This document shows, piece by piece, positions 46,348 through 54,565 of a DNA stretch of 64,000 nt (within the stretch, counting starts at the first letter, position 1; each line of letters opens with the position of its first letter). The notes under the pieces were generated by a model that searched no databases, had not been told where the DNA came from, and saw nothing but the letters and a program-made list of their open reading frames with translations. The DNA is from an uncultured Maricaulis sp. (lineage in GTDB: Bacteria; Pseudomonadota; Alphaproteobacteria; Caulobacterales; Maricaulaceae): positions 1 through 64,000 of the forward strand of contig NZ_CAMYLS010000020.1 of NCBI RefSeq assembly GCF_947259345.1, in the 5' to 3' direction. Both the position numbers and the translations under genes were made by a program.

Positions 46348-46778
46348 GCCTGCCTTCGGTGCTCTTTGTCTGCGGCCGCAATGCAATTCGCTCGCCCATG
46401 GGCGAGGCGCTCTGGCGCCTGCGTTTCGGGAGCGACGCGACCGCGCGCTCCTGCGGTGTGATACCGGCGGCTTTCGTCGACCCTTTCATGGTCTCGGTCA
46501 TGCTGGAAAAGAAGGTCGATCTGGAAGATTTCTCTCCCATTGCCCTGAATGGTGTCGGTGAGCCTCCGGCCGACCTGATTGTGTCGCTTTCCACCGCCGC
46601 TGACCGCATGGCCAAGGAGTATGCCGCGCGGACCGGGGCCGAGTTCCAGGCCTGGCCGATTCCCGATCCCAGCGAGACTGGCGGCAATCGCGACATGAAG
46701 ATTGCGGCCTATCGTGAAACCCGTGATGCCATCGCTGCGCGGGTCGCGCAGTGGGAACCCACCCCAAAAAGCGCCTGA
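46344..46778 (+). CDS. low-molecular-weight phosphotyrosine phosphatase / ArsC-like protein
   Basis: 144 aa, overlapping UPF0262 by 4 nt. The phosphatase P-loop C-x5-R is VCGRNAIRSPMGEALW, and the general acid loop is probably IPDPSETGGN. Short for the family but complete. It could act on phosphotyrosine or reduce arsenate; with no arsenic genes nearby, phosphatase is more likely. Confidence 0.87.
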   Translation: MSLPSVLFVCGRNAIRSPMGEALWRLRFGSDATARSCGVIPAAFVDPFMVSVMLEKKVDLEDFSPIALNGVGEPPADLIVSLSTAADRMAKEYAARTGAEFQAWPIPDPSETGGNRDMKIAAYRETRDAIAARVAQWEPTPKSA

Positions 46779-46898
46779 CGTCTCGACTTTTGCTGGCGAG
46801 AGGGAGTATACAGCGCGCTCCGGTGCGCCGCTCGCTCGGCGAGTCGGACGTTACACCCCAATTTTTGTGCCTGCACAGGGCCGGAAACGAGGAGCCGC

Positions 46899-47117
46899 AT
46901 GGCGAAAGAAGAGTTGTTGGAGTTCCCGGGCGAAGTCACGGAACTGCTTCCGAATGCGACCTTCCGGGTCAAACTCGAGAATGAACATGAAATCATTGCC
47001 CATACGGCGGGCAAGATGCGCAAGAACCGTATCCGCGTTCTCGCCGGCGACAAGGTGCTGGTCGAGATGACGCCCTATGATCTGACCAAGGGCCGGATCA
47101 CCTATCGCTTCAAGTAA
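46899..47117 (+). CDS. infA: translation initiation factor IF-1
   Basis: 72 aa, exact expected length. S1/OB fold with [43 protein letters not shown] and the ending [14 protein letters not shown] is well placed. A 120-bp gap upstream probably holds its own promoter. Confidence 0.98.
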   Translation: MAKEELLEFPGEVTELLPNATFRVKLENEHEIIAHTAGKMRKNRIRVLAGDKVLVEMTPYDLTKGRITYRFK

Positions 47118-47142
47118 GTATGAGGGCCGGCGTGGTGACGCG

Positions 47143-47769
47143 ATGACGCTTGCCGACACGGCACATCCCCGCCCGCGCCTCATCCTGGCCAGTGCCTCGC
47201 CCCGACGCTTCGACTTGTTGAGCGGGGCGGGACTGACCCCTGACGCGGTCGAACCCACTCACATCGACGAGCACGAAATCCCCGGCGAGCTGCCCGGGCC
47301 TCTGGCCCTGCGCCTGGCGCAGGAAAAGGCCATGGCTCATCCCGGTGCCGAGGATGCCTATGTGCTGGCCGCCGACACGGTGGTCGGCGTTGGACGTCGC
47401 ATCTTGCCCAAGACCGAGGATGAGGCCGAGGCACGGCACTGTCTGGCCTTGCTGTCAGGACGCAATCACCGGGTTTTCACCGGGATCGCGGCGCGGGCAC
47501 CTGATGGCCGTTTCGCGGCGCGGGTGGTCGAGACACGGGTCAAGTTCAAGCGCTTGTCCGAGCCGGAAATCGCGGCTTATCTCGCCTCCGGCGAATGGCA
47601 GGGCAAGGCCGGCGGTTACGCCATCCAGGGCCGGGCCGGCTGTTTCGTCATCAATCTGATCGGCTCCTTCACCGGTGTGGTGGGGTTGCCGCTTTACGAA
47701 ACCGCCAACATGCTGACAGGGCTGGGCTATCCGGTCACCGCACGCATGGGCGAGGCAGAGACGTCATGA
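47143..47769 (+). CDS. maf: Maf-family nucleoside triphosphate pyrophosphatase
   Basis: 208 aa. LILASASPRRFDLLSGAG at the N-terminus, ADTVV with the following Gly-Arg, and LPLYETANML at the C-terminus are Maf signatures. Hydrolyses modified or canonical NTPs; linked to septum inhibition. Overlaps the RNase E/G gene by 4 nt. Confidence 0.95.
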   Translation: MTLADTAHPRPRLILASASPRRFDLLSGAGLTPDAVEPTHIDEHEIPGELPGPLALRLAQEKAMAHPGAEDAYVLAADTVVGVGRRILPKTEDEAEARHCLALLSGRNHRVFTGIAARAPDGRFAARVVETRVKFKRLSEPEIAAYLASGEWQGKAGGYAIQGRAGCFVINLIGSFTGVVGLPLYETANMLTGLGYPVTARMGEAETS

Positions 47770-48839
47770 ATCGTCAGGTCCTGATCGAGGAAAATATCGG
47801 TGAGACCCGCGCGGCGGTGGCCGAAAACGGCCGCATTGTCGAGCTGCACCTTGAACGCTGGTCGGAAGCCGGGCAGCGCGCGATCGAGGGCGAGGTTTTC
47901 CGCGGCCGGGTCAAACGCGTCGAGCCGGCGCTCAATGCCGCCTTTGTCGATCTGGGCGTCGGCGAAGAGGGCTTCCTGCCCTTTGGCAAGTCCGGTCGTC
48001 CCAAGGGCCTGCACGAAGGCGCCGCGATCGGTGTCCGGGTGGCGCGTGAGGCCTATGCCGAGAAGGGCCCCAATCTGGGGCTGGTCGAGGTCGAGCCCGG
48101 TGACGCGCCTGAATGCCTTGAGCCGGCCGAGATCATTGCCCAGCGCTTGGTCCGCGTGTTCGGCGATGCCGAAGCGGTGTGGGCGGACGAGACCGATCAT
48201 GATCTCGCTGCGGCCTTTGATGAAGCTCTGGTGCCACAGGTCGCGATCCCGGGCGGTGGTTCGCTCTATATCGAGACCACGCGGGCGATGACGACGTTTG
48301 ATGTCGATGCTGATGGCCGCAAGGGCCAGGGCAATGCCGCCCAGCTCGCCGTCCAGCTGAATAATTCAGCCGCCAAGGAAGCGGCCCGCCAGGCCCGTAT
48401 GCGCGGGATTGGCGGCCTGCTGGCGATCGATTTCGTGCACATGCGTGGCCAGCCGGACCGCAAGGCGGTCGAACAAACCCTGCGCGGCGCTTTCCGCCGT
48501 GATCGCGCCAAGGTCGATGTCGCCCCGCTCTCGCAATTTTGCATTGGCGAGGTTGCCCGTCAGCGCCGCGGGCGCACCCTGTCGGAAATCATGCTGGAAG
48601 CCGATGGCCGTCTCACCATCGAGACGGCTGCGCTGGCCGCCCTGCGACGCCTGGAAGGCGAGGCCCGTCATGACCGGTCGCGCAAGCTGCGCTTGGCCGT
48701 CCCGAGCGAGGTGTTTGCCTGGCTCGACGGCGATGCCATCGCCTGGCGCGCCGCTCTGGCGGACCGGATCGGTCCGCGTTTCGAACTGGTTGAACAGGCT
48801 GATCTTGAGCGCGATGAGTGCCGCGTATCGCGCGCCTGA
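47766..48839 (+). CDS. short ribonuclease E/G-family endoribonuclease
   Basis: 357 aa from the ATG at 47766, overlapping maf. S1-like domain RVKRVEPALNAAFVDLGVGEEGFLP, then the catalytic region with LLAIDFVHM, ALFDEA-like acidic residues, and SQFCIGEVARQRRGRTLSE. It lacks the Zn-link C-P-x-C motif and the scaffold C-terminus of RNase E. This short form next to yacG is typical of alphaproteobacteria; a full-length RNase E should be elsewhere. Confidence 0.88.
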   Translation: MNRQVLIEENIGETRAAVAENGRIVELHLERWSEAGQRAIEGEVFRGRVKRVEPALNAAFVDLGVGEEGFLPFGKSGRPKGLHEGAAIGVRVAREAYAEKGPNLGLVEVEPGDAPECLEPAEIIAQRLVRVFGDAEAVWADETDHDLAAAFDEALVPQVAIPGGGSLYIETTRAMTTFDVDADGRKGQGNAAQLAVQLNNSAAKEAARQARMRGIGGLLAIDFVHMRGQPDRKAVEQTLRGAFRRDRAKVDVAPLSQFCIGEVARQRRGRTLSEIMLEADGRLTIETAALAALRRLEGEARHDRSRKLRLAVPSEVFAWLDGDAIAWRAALADRIGPRFELVEQADLERDECRVSRA

Positions 48840-48879
48840 TCCGCGTCCTGCCAATCCGCTCCCGCAAAGGAGACACAAG

Positions 48880-49047
48880 ATGAAATGTCCGATTTGCCGC
48901 CAGCCGGCTGACCCCGCGTTCAAACCCTTCTGTTCCAAGCGCTGCGCGGATGTCGATCTGGGCAAATGGGTCAGCGGTGCCTACGCCATTCCCGGCGAGC
49001 CCGCCGACGTCGCCGAGGACAATCCCGCCAGCGAAGAAGATCAGTAG
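48880..49047 (+). CDS. yacG: DNA gyrase inhibitor YacG (zinc-binding)
   Basis: 55 aa with AAAGGAGA before the ATG. The four-Cys zinc motif is complete: CPICRQPAD and FCSKRCADVDLGKWV. Binds GyrB in E. coli and limits gyrase. Final protein gene of the murA block. Confidence 0.95.
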   Translation: MKCPICRQPADPAFKPFCSKRCADVDLGKWVSGAYAIPGEPADVAEDNPASEEDQ

Positions 49048-49183
49048 GGGCACGCGCGGGGCCATGGTGCGATGGTGACTGCCACCGGTTGTGATTTTGC
49101 TGAAAAGGGCGATGGACACGCATCCATGCCCGACCTATAAACCGCGCTCTCGATTGACTGCCGCGGCAGTTGTTCGACACGGT

Positions 49184-49258
49184 GCCCGGGTAGCTCAGGG
49201 GTAGAGCAGCGGATTGAAAATCCGCGTGTCGGTGGTTCAATTCCGCCCCCGGGCACCA
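49184..49258 (+). tRNA. tRNA-Phe (GAA)
   Basis: Acceptor GCCCGGG/CCCGGGC, anticodon arm GCGGA-TTGAAAA-TCCGC, T-loop TTCAATT and encoded ACCA. A T-run follows directly. Confidence 0.96.
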
Positions 49259-49291
49259 TTTTTTCTGTCATTCCACTCGCGACCTTGGCAG

Positions 49292-50710
49292 TCAGGCAGC
49301 TGATCGGGCTGCTCTCGTGATGTCGTCCAGTGTCACGGGCAAGAGCGGGCATGGTAGCGGGCGATCGGTCCCGATGACCGCGCCAGTGAATATTTCGTAG
49401 CCAGCATCAAGCCCGAAATTCAGCTCGCCCAGTGTATCGACCTGGGTGAGGGCGCCCCGTTTGGATTTTCGGCTTATCGAGACAGCCTGTTCGGCGAGTT
49501 TCCGCGCAATGTGATCAGGCAGGCCGGCCCGGGCCCATTCCCGCTCAAGCGAGGTCGAGTAGATTGCGATCGAGCAATTGTCGAAACGGTCAAGCTGGAT
49601 TGTACCGGGCGGAATCTTGGCCAGGAGGTTGGACCCGAAAATGCGCATGGACCTGAATAATTCTTCCATCTGACCGATTGGCGCGCCGTCCGGAATATTG
49701 TCGATCCTTAGGTAAAAATACTTGCGGGCCCGCTGTGGTACCTTCTGAAGGATAGAGAAATAGCGGATGCGGTCCTGGGTGCCGATGACTGTTTCATACT
49801 GCACCGGTATGACCACCGCACACTTCCGTCCGGCCGCAGATTGCTTGAGAAACCCACGTTGTGCAGTGACCGCAACAGCATGATCCATACTGTGCAGGAT
49901 GGCTCGATCGCGATTGCCGAGCAAAGTCTGCAAGCCGTAAAGCGTGTCACCCTTATGGATCCGGCGTGGCAGGCAGAAGCTTGCCGTGAGGTGATTGAAC
50001 TTCACGTCCCAGCAGGGCTTGAAGATGATGTCATCCCAGATCGGCTCGGGCACCTCAAACGCCAGGCTGTCGAAGGTTTTGATTTCACCGGTCGCGTCGA
50101 TAATGGCGCCGACTGTCACATGACTGGACTGGGCAATGGACCCCTCTTTGCTCGCGGCCGCTGCTGGTCTTTCCTCCAGCCGACGGTCACGCGCGATGAC
50201 TTCATTGGGGGATGAGGTCCCGGACCTGAATGCTTGCCAGCCGGATTTTTCGCCCTCCGTCTGTGCAGGCTCTGCAGTGTCGACGGCCGATTCCCGTGAC
50301 GGCTCGGTCGAATCCTGCAGGTCACTTCGCTTAAGAAAATCGCTAAGTTCAGTCGCATCAAGCCTTGTCGTTTTGGCGAGAATGTCGAGATTTCGCAGAA
50401 TGCGATCACCAAGGAAAAAGCGGTTCACGCTCTCCGCCAGGGACGCGGTTTGGGCCACCGCGGCGTCTCCAGTCAGATCCGCATAGACAAGTATAAACCC
50501 CCCACGGCACCGCAGGAGGACGTCACCCGGCCCCAGCCGCTTTTCCAGGTGGTTGGCAGCTGCGCTGTAGATTTTCTTGCGGATGCTGATCCACCGCTCG
50601 CCCACCTCGTCCTTGACCATGTCAAGGTTGATCCATTGGAAATGGCCGATATCCACGCCGCCCTTCTCAGCGAGGGCGCGCTTGATTTTCTGGAGAACAT
50701 CTTCGTTCAT
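49292..50710 (-). CDS. protein with degenerate GGDEF- and EAL-like regions, function uncertain
   Basis: 472 aa from the ATG at 50710. The N-terminal ~110 residues include LGPGDVLLRCRGGFILVYAD, which resembles a worn GGDEF strand-hairpin. The C-terminal ~250 residues resemble an EAL barrel without its motif: IQLDRFDNCSIAIYS, SKRGALTQVDTLGELNFGLD and GYEIFTGAVIGTDRPLP correspond to the usual 'K-x-D', 'G-V-E-T' and 'Q-G-Y-x-F-x-x-P' places. No active-site residues for making or breaking c-di-GMP are seen. Possibly a c-di-GMP-related scaffold. Remote resemblance only. Confidence 0.5.
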   Translation of the reverse strand: MNEDVLQKIKRALAEKGGVDIGHFQWINLDMVKDEVGERWISIRKKIYSAAANHLEKRLGPGDVLLRCRGGFILVYADLTGDAAVAQTASLAESVNRFFLGDRILRNLDILAKTTRLDATELSDFLKRSDLQDSTEPSRESAVDTAEPAQTEGEKSGWQAFRSGTSSPNEVIARDRRLEERPAAAASKEGSIAQSSHVTVGAIIDATGEIKTFDSLAFEVPEPIWDDIIFKPCWDVKFNHLTASFCLPRRIHKGDTLYGLQTLLGNRDRAILHSMDHAVAVTAQRGFLKQSAAGRKCAVVIPVQYETVIGTQDRIRYFSILQKVPQRARKYFYLRIDNIPDGAPIGQMEELFRSMRIFGSNLLAKIPPGTIQLDRFDNCSIAIYSTSLEREWARAGLPDHIARKLAEQAVSISRKSKRGALTQVDTLGELNFGLDAGYEIFTGAVIGTDRPLPCPLLPVTLDDITRAARSAA

Positions 50711-50838
50711 CGTGCCAACCTGCAAAACACGCGGAGCATGCCAATCTATTGCGCGATCGATTAAAGGCAGATTGTTGTGTTCGGGCGAGAGCGGCCCTTT
50801 GTTGTTCTGGATGCATCATATAGTTGAAATTTTTGGGT

Positions 50839-50855
50839 GATATTCTCCGAATATC
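50839..50855. promoter_or_regulatory. 17-bp perfect inverted repeat upstream of the GGDEF/EAL-like gene
   Basis: GATATTC-TCC-GAATATC, seven-base arms and 3-nt spacer, in the AT-richer 182-bp gap between the old yellow enzyme 3' end and the GGDEF/EAL-like start. Candidate repressor site. Confidence 0.42.
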
Positions 50856-50892
50856 TTATGCAATGTGTGGTTGGACGCGGCGCGCTCCTCGA

Positions 50893-51993
50893 TCACACCA
50901 ATTCCTTCAGTTTCTCTGCGCTGAAATCTTCCAGCTCGTCGAAGCGGCCATCGCGGACCTTGGCGGCCCATTCCGGGTCGGAGATGAGGGCGCGGCCGAC
51001 GGCGACGAGATCGAACTCGTTGCGTTCAAGGCGTTCGATCAGTCCGTCGAGTGACGAGGCGGGTGAATTCTCGCCCATGAAGGCGCCGATGAAGTCCGAG
51101 TTCAGACCGACCGAGCCGACCGTGATGGCCGGCTTGCCGGTGAGTTTCTGGGTCCAGCCGGCGAGGTTGAGGTCGGAGCCCTCGAATTCCGGGATCCAGA
51201 AACGGCGGGTCGAGGCGTGGAAGATGTCGACGCCGGCGTCCGAAAGCGGGCCGAGGAATTCGCCCAGTGCGTCCGGCGTTTCCGCGAGGCGGGCATTATA
51301 GTCCTGCTGCTTCCACTGCGAGTAGCGCAGGATGAGCGGCAGGTCGGCGGGGATTTCCGCGCGGACGGCCTTGACGATTTCCTGGACGATGGTGGTGCGC
51401 TCGACCAGCCCGCCGCCGAAACGGTCATCGCGCTGGTTCATGCCTTCCCAGAAGAATTGATCGAGCAGATAGCCGTGGGCACCGTGCAGCTCGATGGCGT
51501 CAAAGCCGATTTCGGCCGCCGCCTTGGCGGCCTTGGCGAAAGCGGAGATCGTGTCGGCAATATCCTCGGCGCTCATGGCTTCGCCGACCTGTTTGCCACC
51601 GGGGACGATGCCGGACGGGCTATCAGACTTGGCCTCCGGGTGCGGGCCAGTGCCCGGCTTGCGCGCCAGGCCGACATGCCAGAGCTGCGGGGCGATCTTG
51701 CCGCCGGCGGCGTGGACAGCCTCCACGACGCGCGCCCAACCGGCCAGTGAGTCCGGCTGATGAAAATTCGGTATGGCCGGATCGAAGCTGGCGCCCGGAC
51801 GATCAACCGTCGTGCCTTCCGTGATGATGAGCCCGACCGCGTTCTCGGCCCGGCGGCGATAATAATCGACGACCGGCTGACCGGGCACGCCGGCCGGGCT
51901 TTTCGACCGCGTCATCGGCGCCATGACGATCCGGTTGGGCAGGGTGAGCGAGCCCAGGGAGAAGGGGCGGAAAAGAGCGTCAGTGGCAGACAT
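50893..51993 (-). CDS. old yellow enzyme-family alkene reductase
   Basis: 366 aa. FMN-dependent TIM barrel: LPNRIVMAPMTRSKSP, PQLWHVGLAR, FDAIELHGAHGYLLDQFFWEG with the His pair that binds the substrate oxygen, and GSVGL near the end. NemA/XenA-like; reduces activated C=C bonds or nitro groups with NAD(P)H. AGGA precedes the ATG. Divergent from the ATP-grasp gene. Confidence 0.93.
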   Translation of the reverse strand: MSATDALFRPFSLGSLTLPNRIVMAPMTRSKSPAGVPGQPVVDYYRRRAENAVGLIITEGTTVDRPGASFDPAIPNFHQPDSLAGWARVVEAVHAAGGKIAPQLWHVGLARKPGTGPHPEAKSDSPSGIVPGGKQVGEAMSAEDIADTISAFAKAAKAAAEIGFDAIELHGAHGYLLDQFFWEGMNQRDDRFGGGLVERTTIVQEIVKAVRAEIPADLPLILRYSQWKQQDYNARLAETPDALGEFLGPLSDAGVDIFHASTRRFWIPEFEGSDLNLAGWTQKLTGKPAITVGSVGLNSDFIGAFMGENSPASSLDGLIERLERNEFDLVAVGRALISDPEWAAKVRDGRFDELEDFSAEKLKELV

Positions 51994-52166
51994 GCGGTGA
52001 TCCTCGCGATATGAACTGCGCCATCAGTTAGGGAAGTTCGCGACAAAATCGACCCTTCGGTATGTATTTCATCCATGCATTTTGCGGCGGTGCAGCGTGA
52101 TCCGGCACGCAGGCGAGGCCGAATGCACAGGCTAGGCGCAGTCCGGTCGGCTCGGTACAAAGCTGC

Positions 52167-53171
52167 ATGGCGTCACCCTCCCCACCCGATTCCCGGCCTT
52201 TCAATGCCCGTCTGGTGGCGCAAGTCTGCGAAGAGCGGGGCTGGGAGTTTGTCGATCTGGATGATGGCGCGGGCTATCTCTTTGCCGTCGAGCATGACGG
52301 GCGCCGTGTCCTGTCGGGCAGTGGCGCCATCTGTGCCTATCCGACCAATCCGGCCAGTGGCTACACGATCGCCCGCGACAAGGCCTTCACCCACGCCGCG
52401 CTGGAAGCGGTTGGGCTGGCCAGCATTCCCACCGACCTGGTCTTCCTGGAGAGTGCGCGGCGTCACCTTCGGGCGCCAGGTCGGGAGGGCGAGGACCTGC
52501 TGGCGCGTGCGGATCGGCTGGATTTCCCGCTCTTCGTCAAACCCAATCGTGGCGCGCATGGGGATTTTGCTGAGAGGGTCGCCGATCATGTCGCGCTGGC
52601 CGACTATCTCGAGCGCGCCGCGCGGCGGCACGACCAGATTGTCGTGCAGCCGGTTGTCGATGCGCCGGAATACCGGGTCCTGGTCGTCGGTGGCCAGGCG
52701 CGCTTCCAGTACCGAAAGGCCGAGGGCGGGCTGGCCGGAGCGGCGGGTGAGACCTGGCAGGCCGTGTTCGAGCGGTTGAATGCGGACCTGGCGCGCGAGG
52801 CGCTGAGCCCGGTGCCTCGGAGCCATTTTGACGGCGCACTCGAACGCGCCGGCCTGCGCGCGCAGGCGATATCGGACGAGGGCGCGTGGCTCGAACTGCC
52901 CGGTCGGCGCAATCTGGCGACGGGCGGTCATCCTGTTGATTTCACCGAGCAGGTGGAGGCCGATCTGGCCCGCCTCGCCATCGCCGCGACCGAAGCGCTC
53001 GGTCTGGACGTTGCCGGAGTCGATCTTTTCCGGCCTGAAGGCGGTGCGCCGCTCATGCTCGAGGTCAATGCCAATCCAAGCTTTGCGTCGCTGGAGGCGC
53101 TCGGCGAGGCGGCGCTCGCCCGGCAGATCTGGGCCGACATCTTTGCCCGTGCCCTGAGCGTTGCGCCATGA
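52167..53171 (+). CDS. ATP-grasp ligase, RimK/cyanophycin-synthetase-like
   Basis: 334 aa. ATP-grasp order is visible: ARDKAFTHAALEAVGL, FPLFVKPNRGAHGDF, IVVQPVVDAPEYRVLVVGG and the metal-binding LEVNANPSF. This is closest by eye to RimK and the N-terminal half of cyanophycin synthetase. It should activate a carboxylate as an acyl phosphate and join it to an amine. Overlaps the FolC-like gene by 4 nt, so the two act together. Substrates unknown. Confidence 0.8.
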   Translation: MASPSPPDSRPFNARLVAQVCEERGWEFVDLDDGAGYLFAVEHDGRRVLSGSGAICAYPTNPASGYTIARDKAFTHAALEAVGLASIPTDLVFLESARRHLRAPGREGEDLLARADRLDFPLFVKPNRGAHGDFAERVADHVALADYLERAARRHDQIVVQPVVDAPEYRVLVVGGQARFQYRKAEGGLAGAAGETWQAVFERLNADLAREALSPVPRSHFDGALERAGLRAQAISDEGAWLELPGRRNLATGGHPVDFTEQVEADLARLAIAATEALGLDVAGVDLFRPEGGAPLMLEVNANPSFASLEALGEAALARQIWADIFARALSVAP

Positions 53172-54484
53172 AGCGAACCACGCTGGACCTGCCGCGTTTC
53201 GGGGCCGGTACCGGTCTGACCCGCACGGCGCGTCTGGCCGGACGCCTGGGTCTGGATCTGCCCGCCTTGGGCCGGCGCTCGGTCGTGATCACCGGCAGCA
53301 ATGGCAAGGGCAGCACGGCCAGCCTGCTAACGGCGCTGTTGTGTGAGGCCGGCGAGAGTGTCGGGACATTTACCTCCCCGCACCTCTTTGCTTTCAATGA
53401 GCGTTTCTGCCTCAACGGTGTTCCGGTCGAGGATGCGCCATTGGTGGCGGCCGAGGCCCGTGTGGCTGCCGCGATAGAGGCCGATCGTGCTGATCACCCC
53501 GAGGAGCAGTTCGGCGAGTTCGAAGCCTGGTTTGTGACCGCGCTTTGTCTCTTCGACGGAGCAGGCTGCACCCGGCTCGTGATCGAGGCGGGAATTGGCG
53601 GGCGTTATGATCCCTGTCGGCTCTTGCAGGCGCCGGTGACAGCGATCGTCAGCCTTGATCTTGAACACACAGCCCTGCTGGGCGAAACGCGGGCGGCGAT
53701 TGCGCTGGACAAGCTGGACGCGGCGCCGCCCGGCGCGCAGGTCTTCCTGGGCCAAGGCTTCGGTGATGTGCGTGCTGAGCTGGAGGGCGCCTGTGCGTCG
53801 GACGGGCGCACGCTGGTCGAGGCCCTGGCCGACTATGCGCCAATGCGGCGCGACGACTCTCTGTCCGGCCATCGGATATCAACGCATCATGCGCGCCTGG
53901 GTGCCCTCGATCTGAGCCTGACACTGCACGGGCCCCGCCAAGCCGATAATGCGCTGCTGGCTTTGGAACTGGCCCGGGCCGTGCGGCCCGATATCGCGGA
54001 CGAAGCCTGGCCAGGCCTCGCCACCTTTGCCCTAGCCCGGGCGCGGTGTGCGGGACGGCTGGAAGTCCTGCCCGGTGAGCCACCGATTCTGATCGATGTT
54101 GGCCACACCCCGGCCGCTGTCGAGGCGGCGATTGCGGCCGCCGGTGAGATGCTTGATCTCCACAAGGCCCTGCTTTTGCTGGGCATGTCGGCGAGCAAGG
54201 ATGTTGACGGCATGCTGTCGCGCATTCTGCCGCTTTTTGCACGCGTCATTGTCGGGGCTGGCCATAACGGCGTCGCGCCGCACGCGCTGGCCGAGCGTGT
54301 CAGCGTCCTGCGGCCGGAAATCGAGATTCTGGCGGTTTGCGAGGATGCGGGGGCAACGCTGAACGCTGCGCGCCGCCTTTGCCGGGCCGATGATGTCCTC
54401 GTCGGACTGGGTGGATTGTTTTGGGCTGGAGCCCTGCGCGCGCAGGCGCTCGGCCGTGCAGGGGACGGGCCTGACTTCCGCTGA
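53168..54484 (+). CDS. FolC/Mur-ligase-like amide ligase paired with the ATP-grasp enzyme
   Basis: 438 aa. P-loop ITGSNGKGSTASLL, TFTSPHLFAFNERFCLNG, EAGIGGRYDPCRL and IALDKLD with the candidate carbamylated Lys follow folylpolyglutamate synthase order. The C-terminal signature reads IDVGHTPAA where FolC normally has D-G-A-H-N-P, so it may not be a true FolC. No accD or trp genes, the usual folC neighbours, are near. Together with the upstream ATP-grasp gene it makes a split version of the ATP-grasp + Mur ligase arrangement found fused in cyanophycin synthetase. Confidence 0.75.
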   Translation: MKRTTLDLPRFGAGTGLTRTARLAGRLGLDLPALGRRSVVITGSNGKGSTASLLTALLCEAGESVGTFTSPHLFAFNERFCLNGVPVEDAPLVAAEARVAAAIEADRADHPEEQFGEFEAWFVTALCLFDGAGCTRLVIEAGIGGRYDPCRLLQAPVTAIVSLDLEHTALLGETRAAIALDKLDAAPPGAQVFLGQGFGDVRAELEGACASDGRTLVEALADYAPMRRDDSLSGHRISTHHARLGALDLSLTLHGPRQADNALLALELARAVRPDIADEAWPGLATFALARARCAGRLEVLPGEPPILIDVGHTPAAVEAAIAAAGEMLDLHKALLLLGMSASKDVDGMLSRILPLFARVIVGAGHNGVAPHALAERVSVLRPEIEILAVCEDAGATLNAARRLCRADDVLVGLGGLFWAGALRAQALGRAGDGPDFR

Positions 54485-54565
54485 CCGGGCGACACGCGCC
54501 ACTTGCGCCAAAAAGAAAACGGTGTTCACTTTTCGGGTCGGCCGAAGATGCGGTACGGAGGAAGC

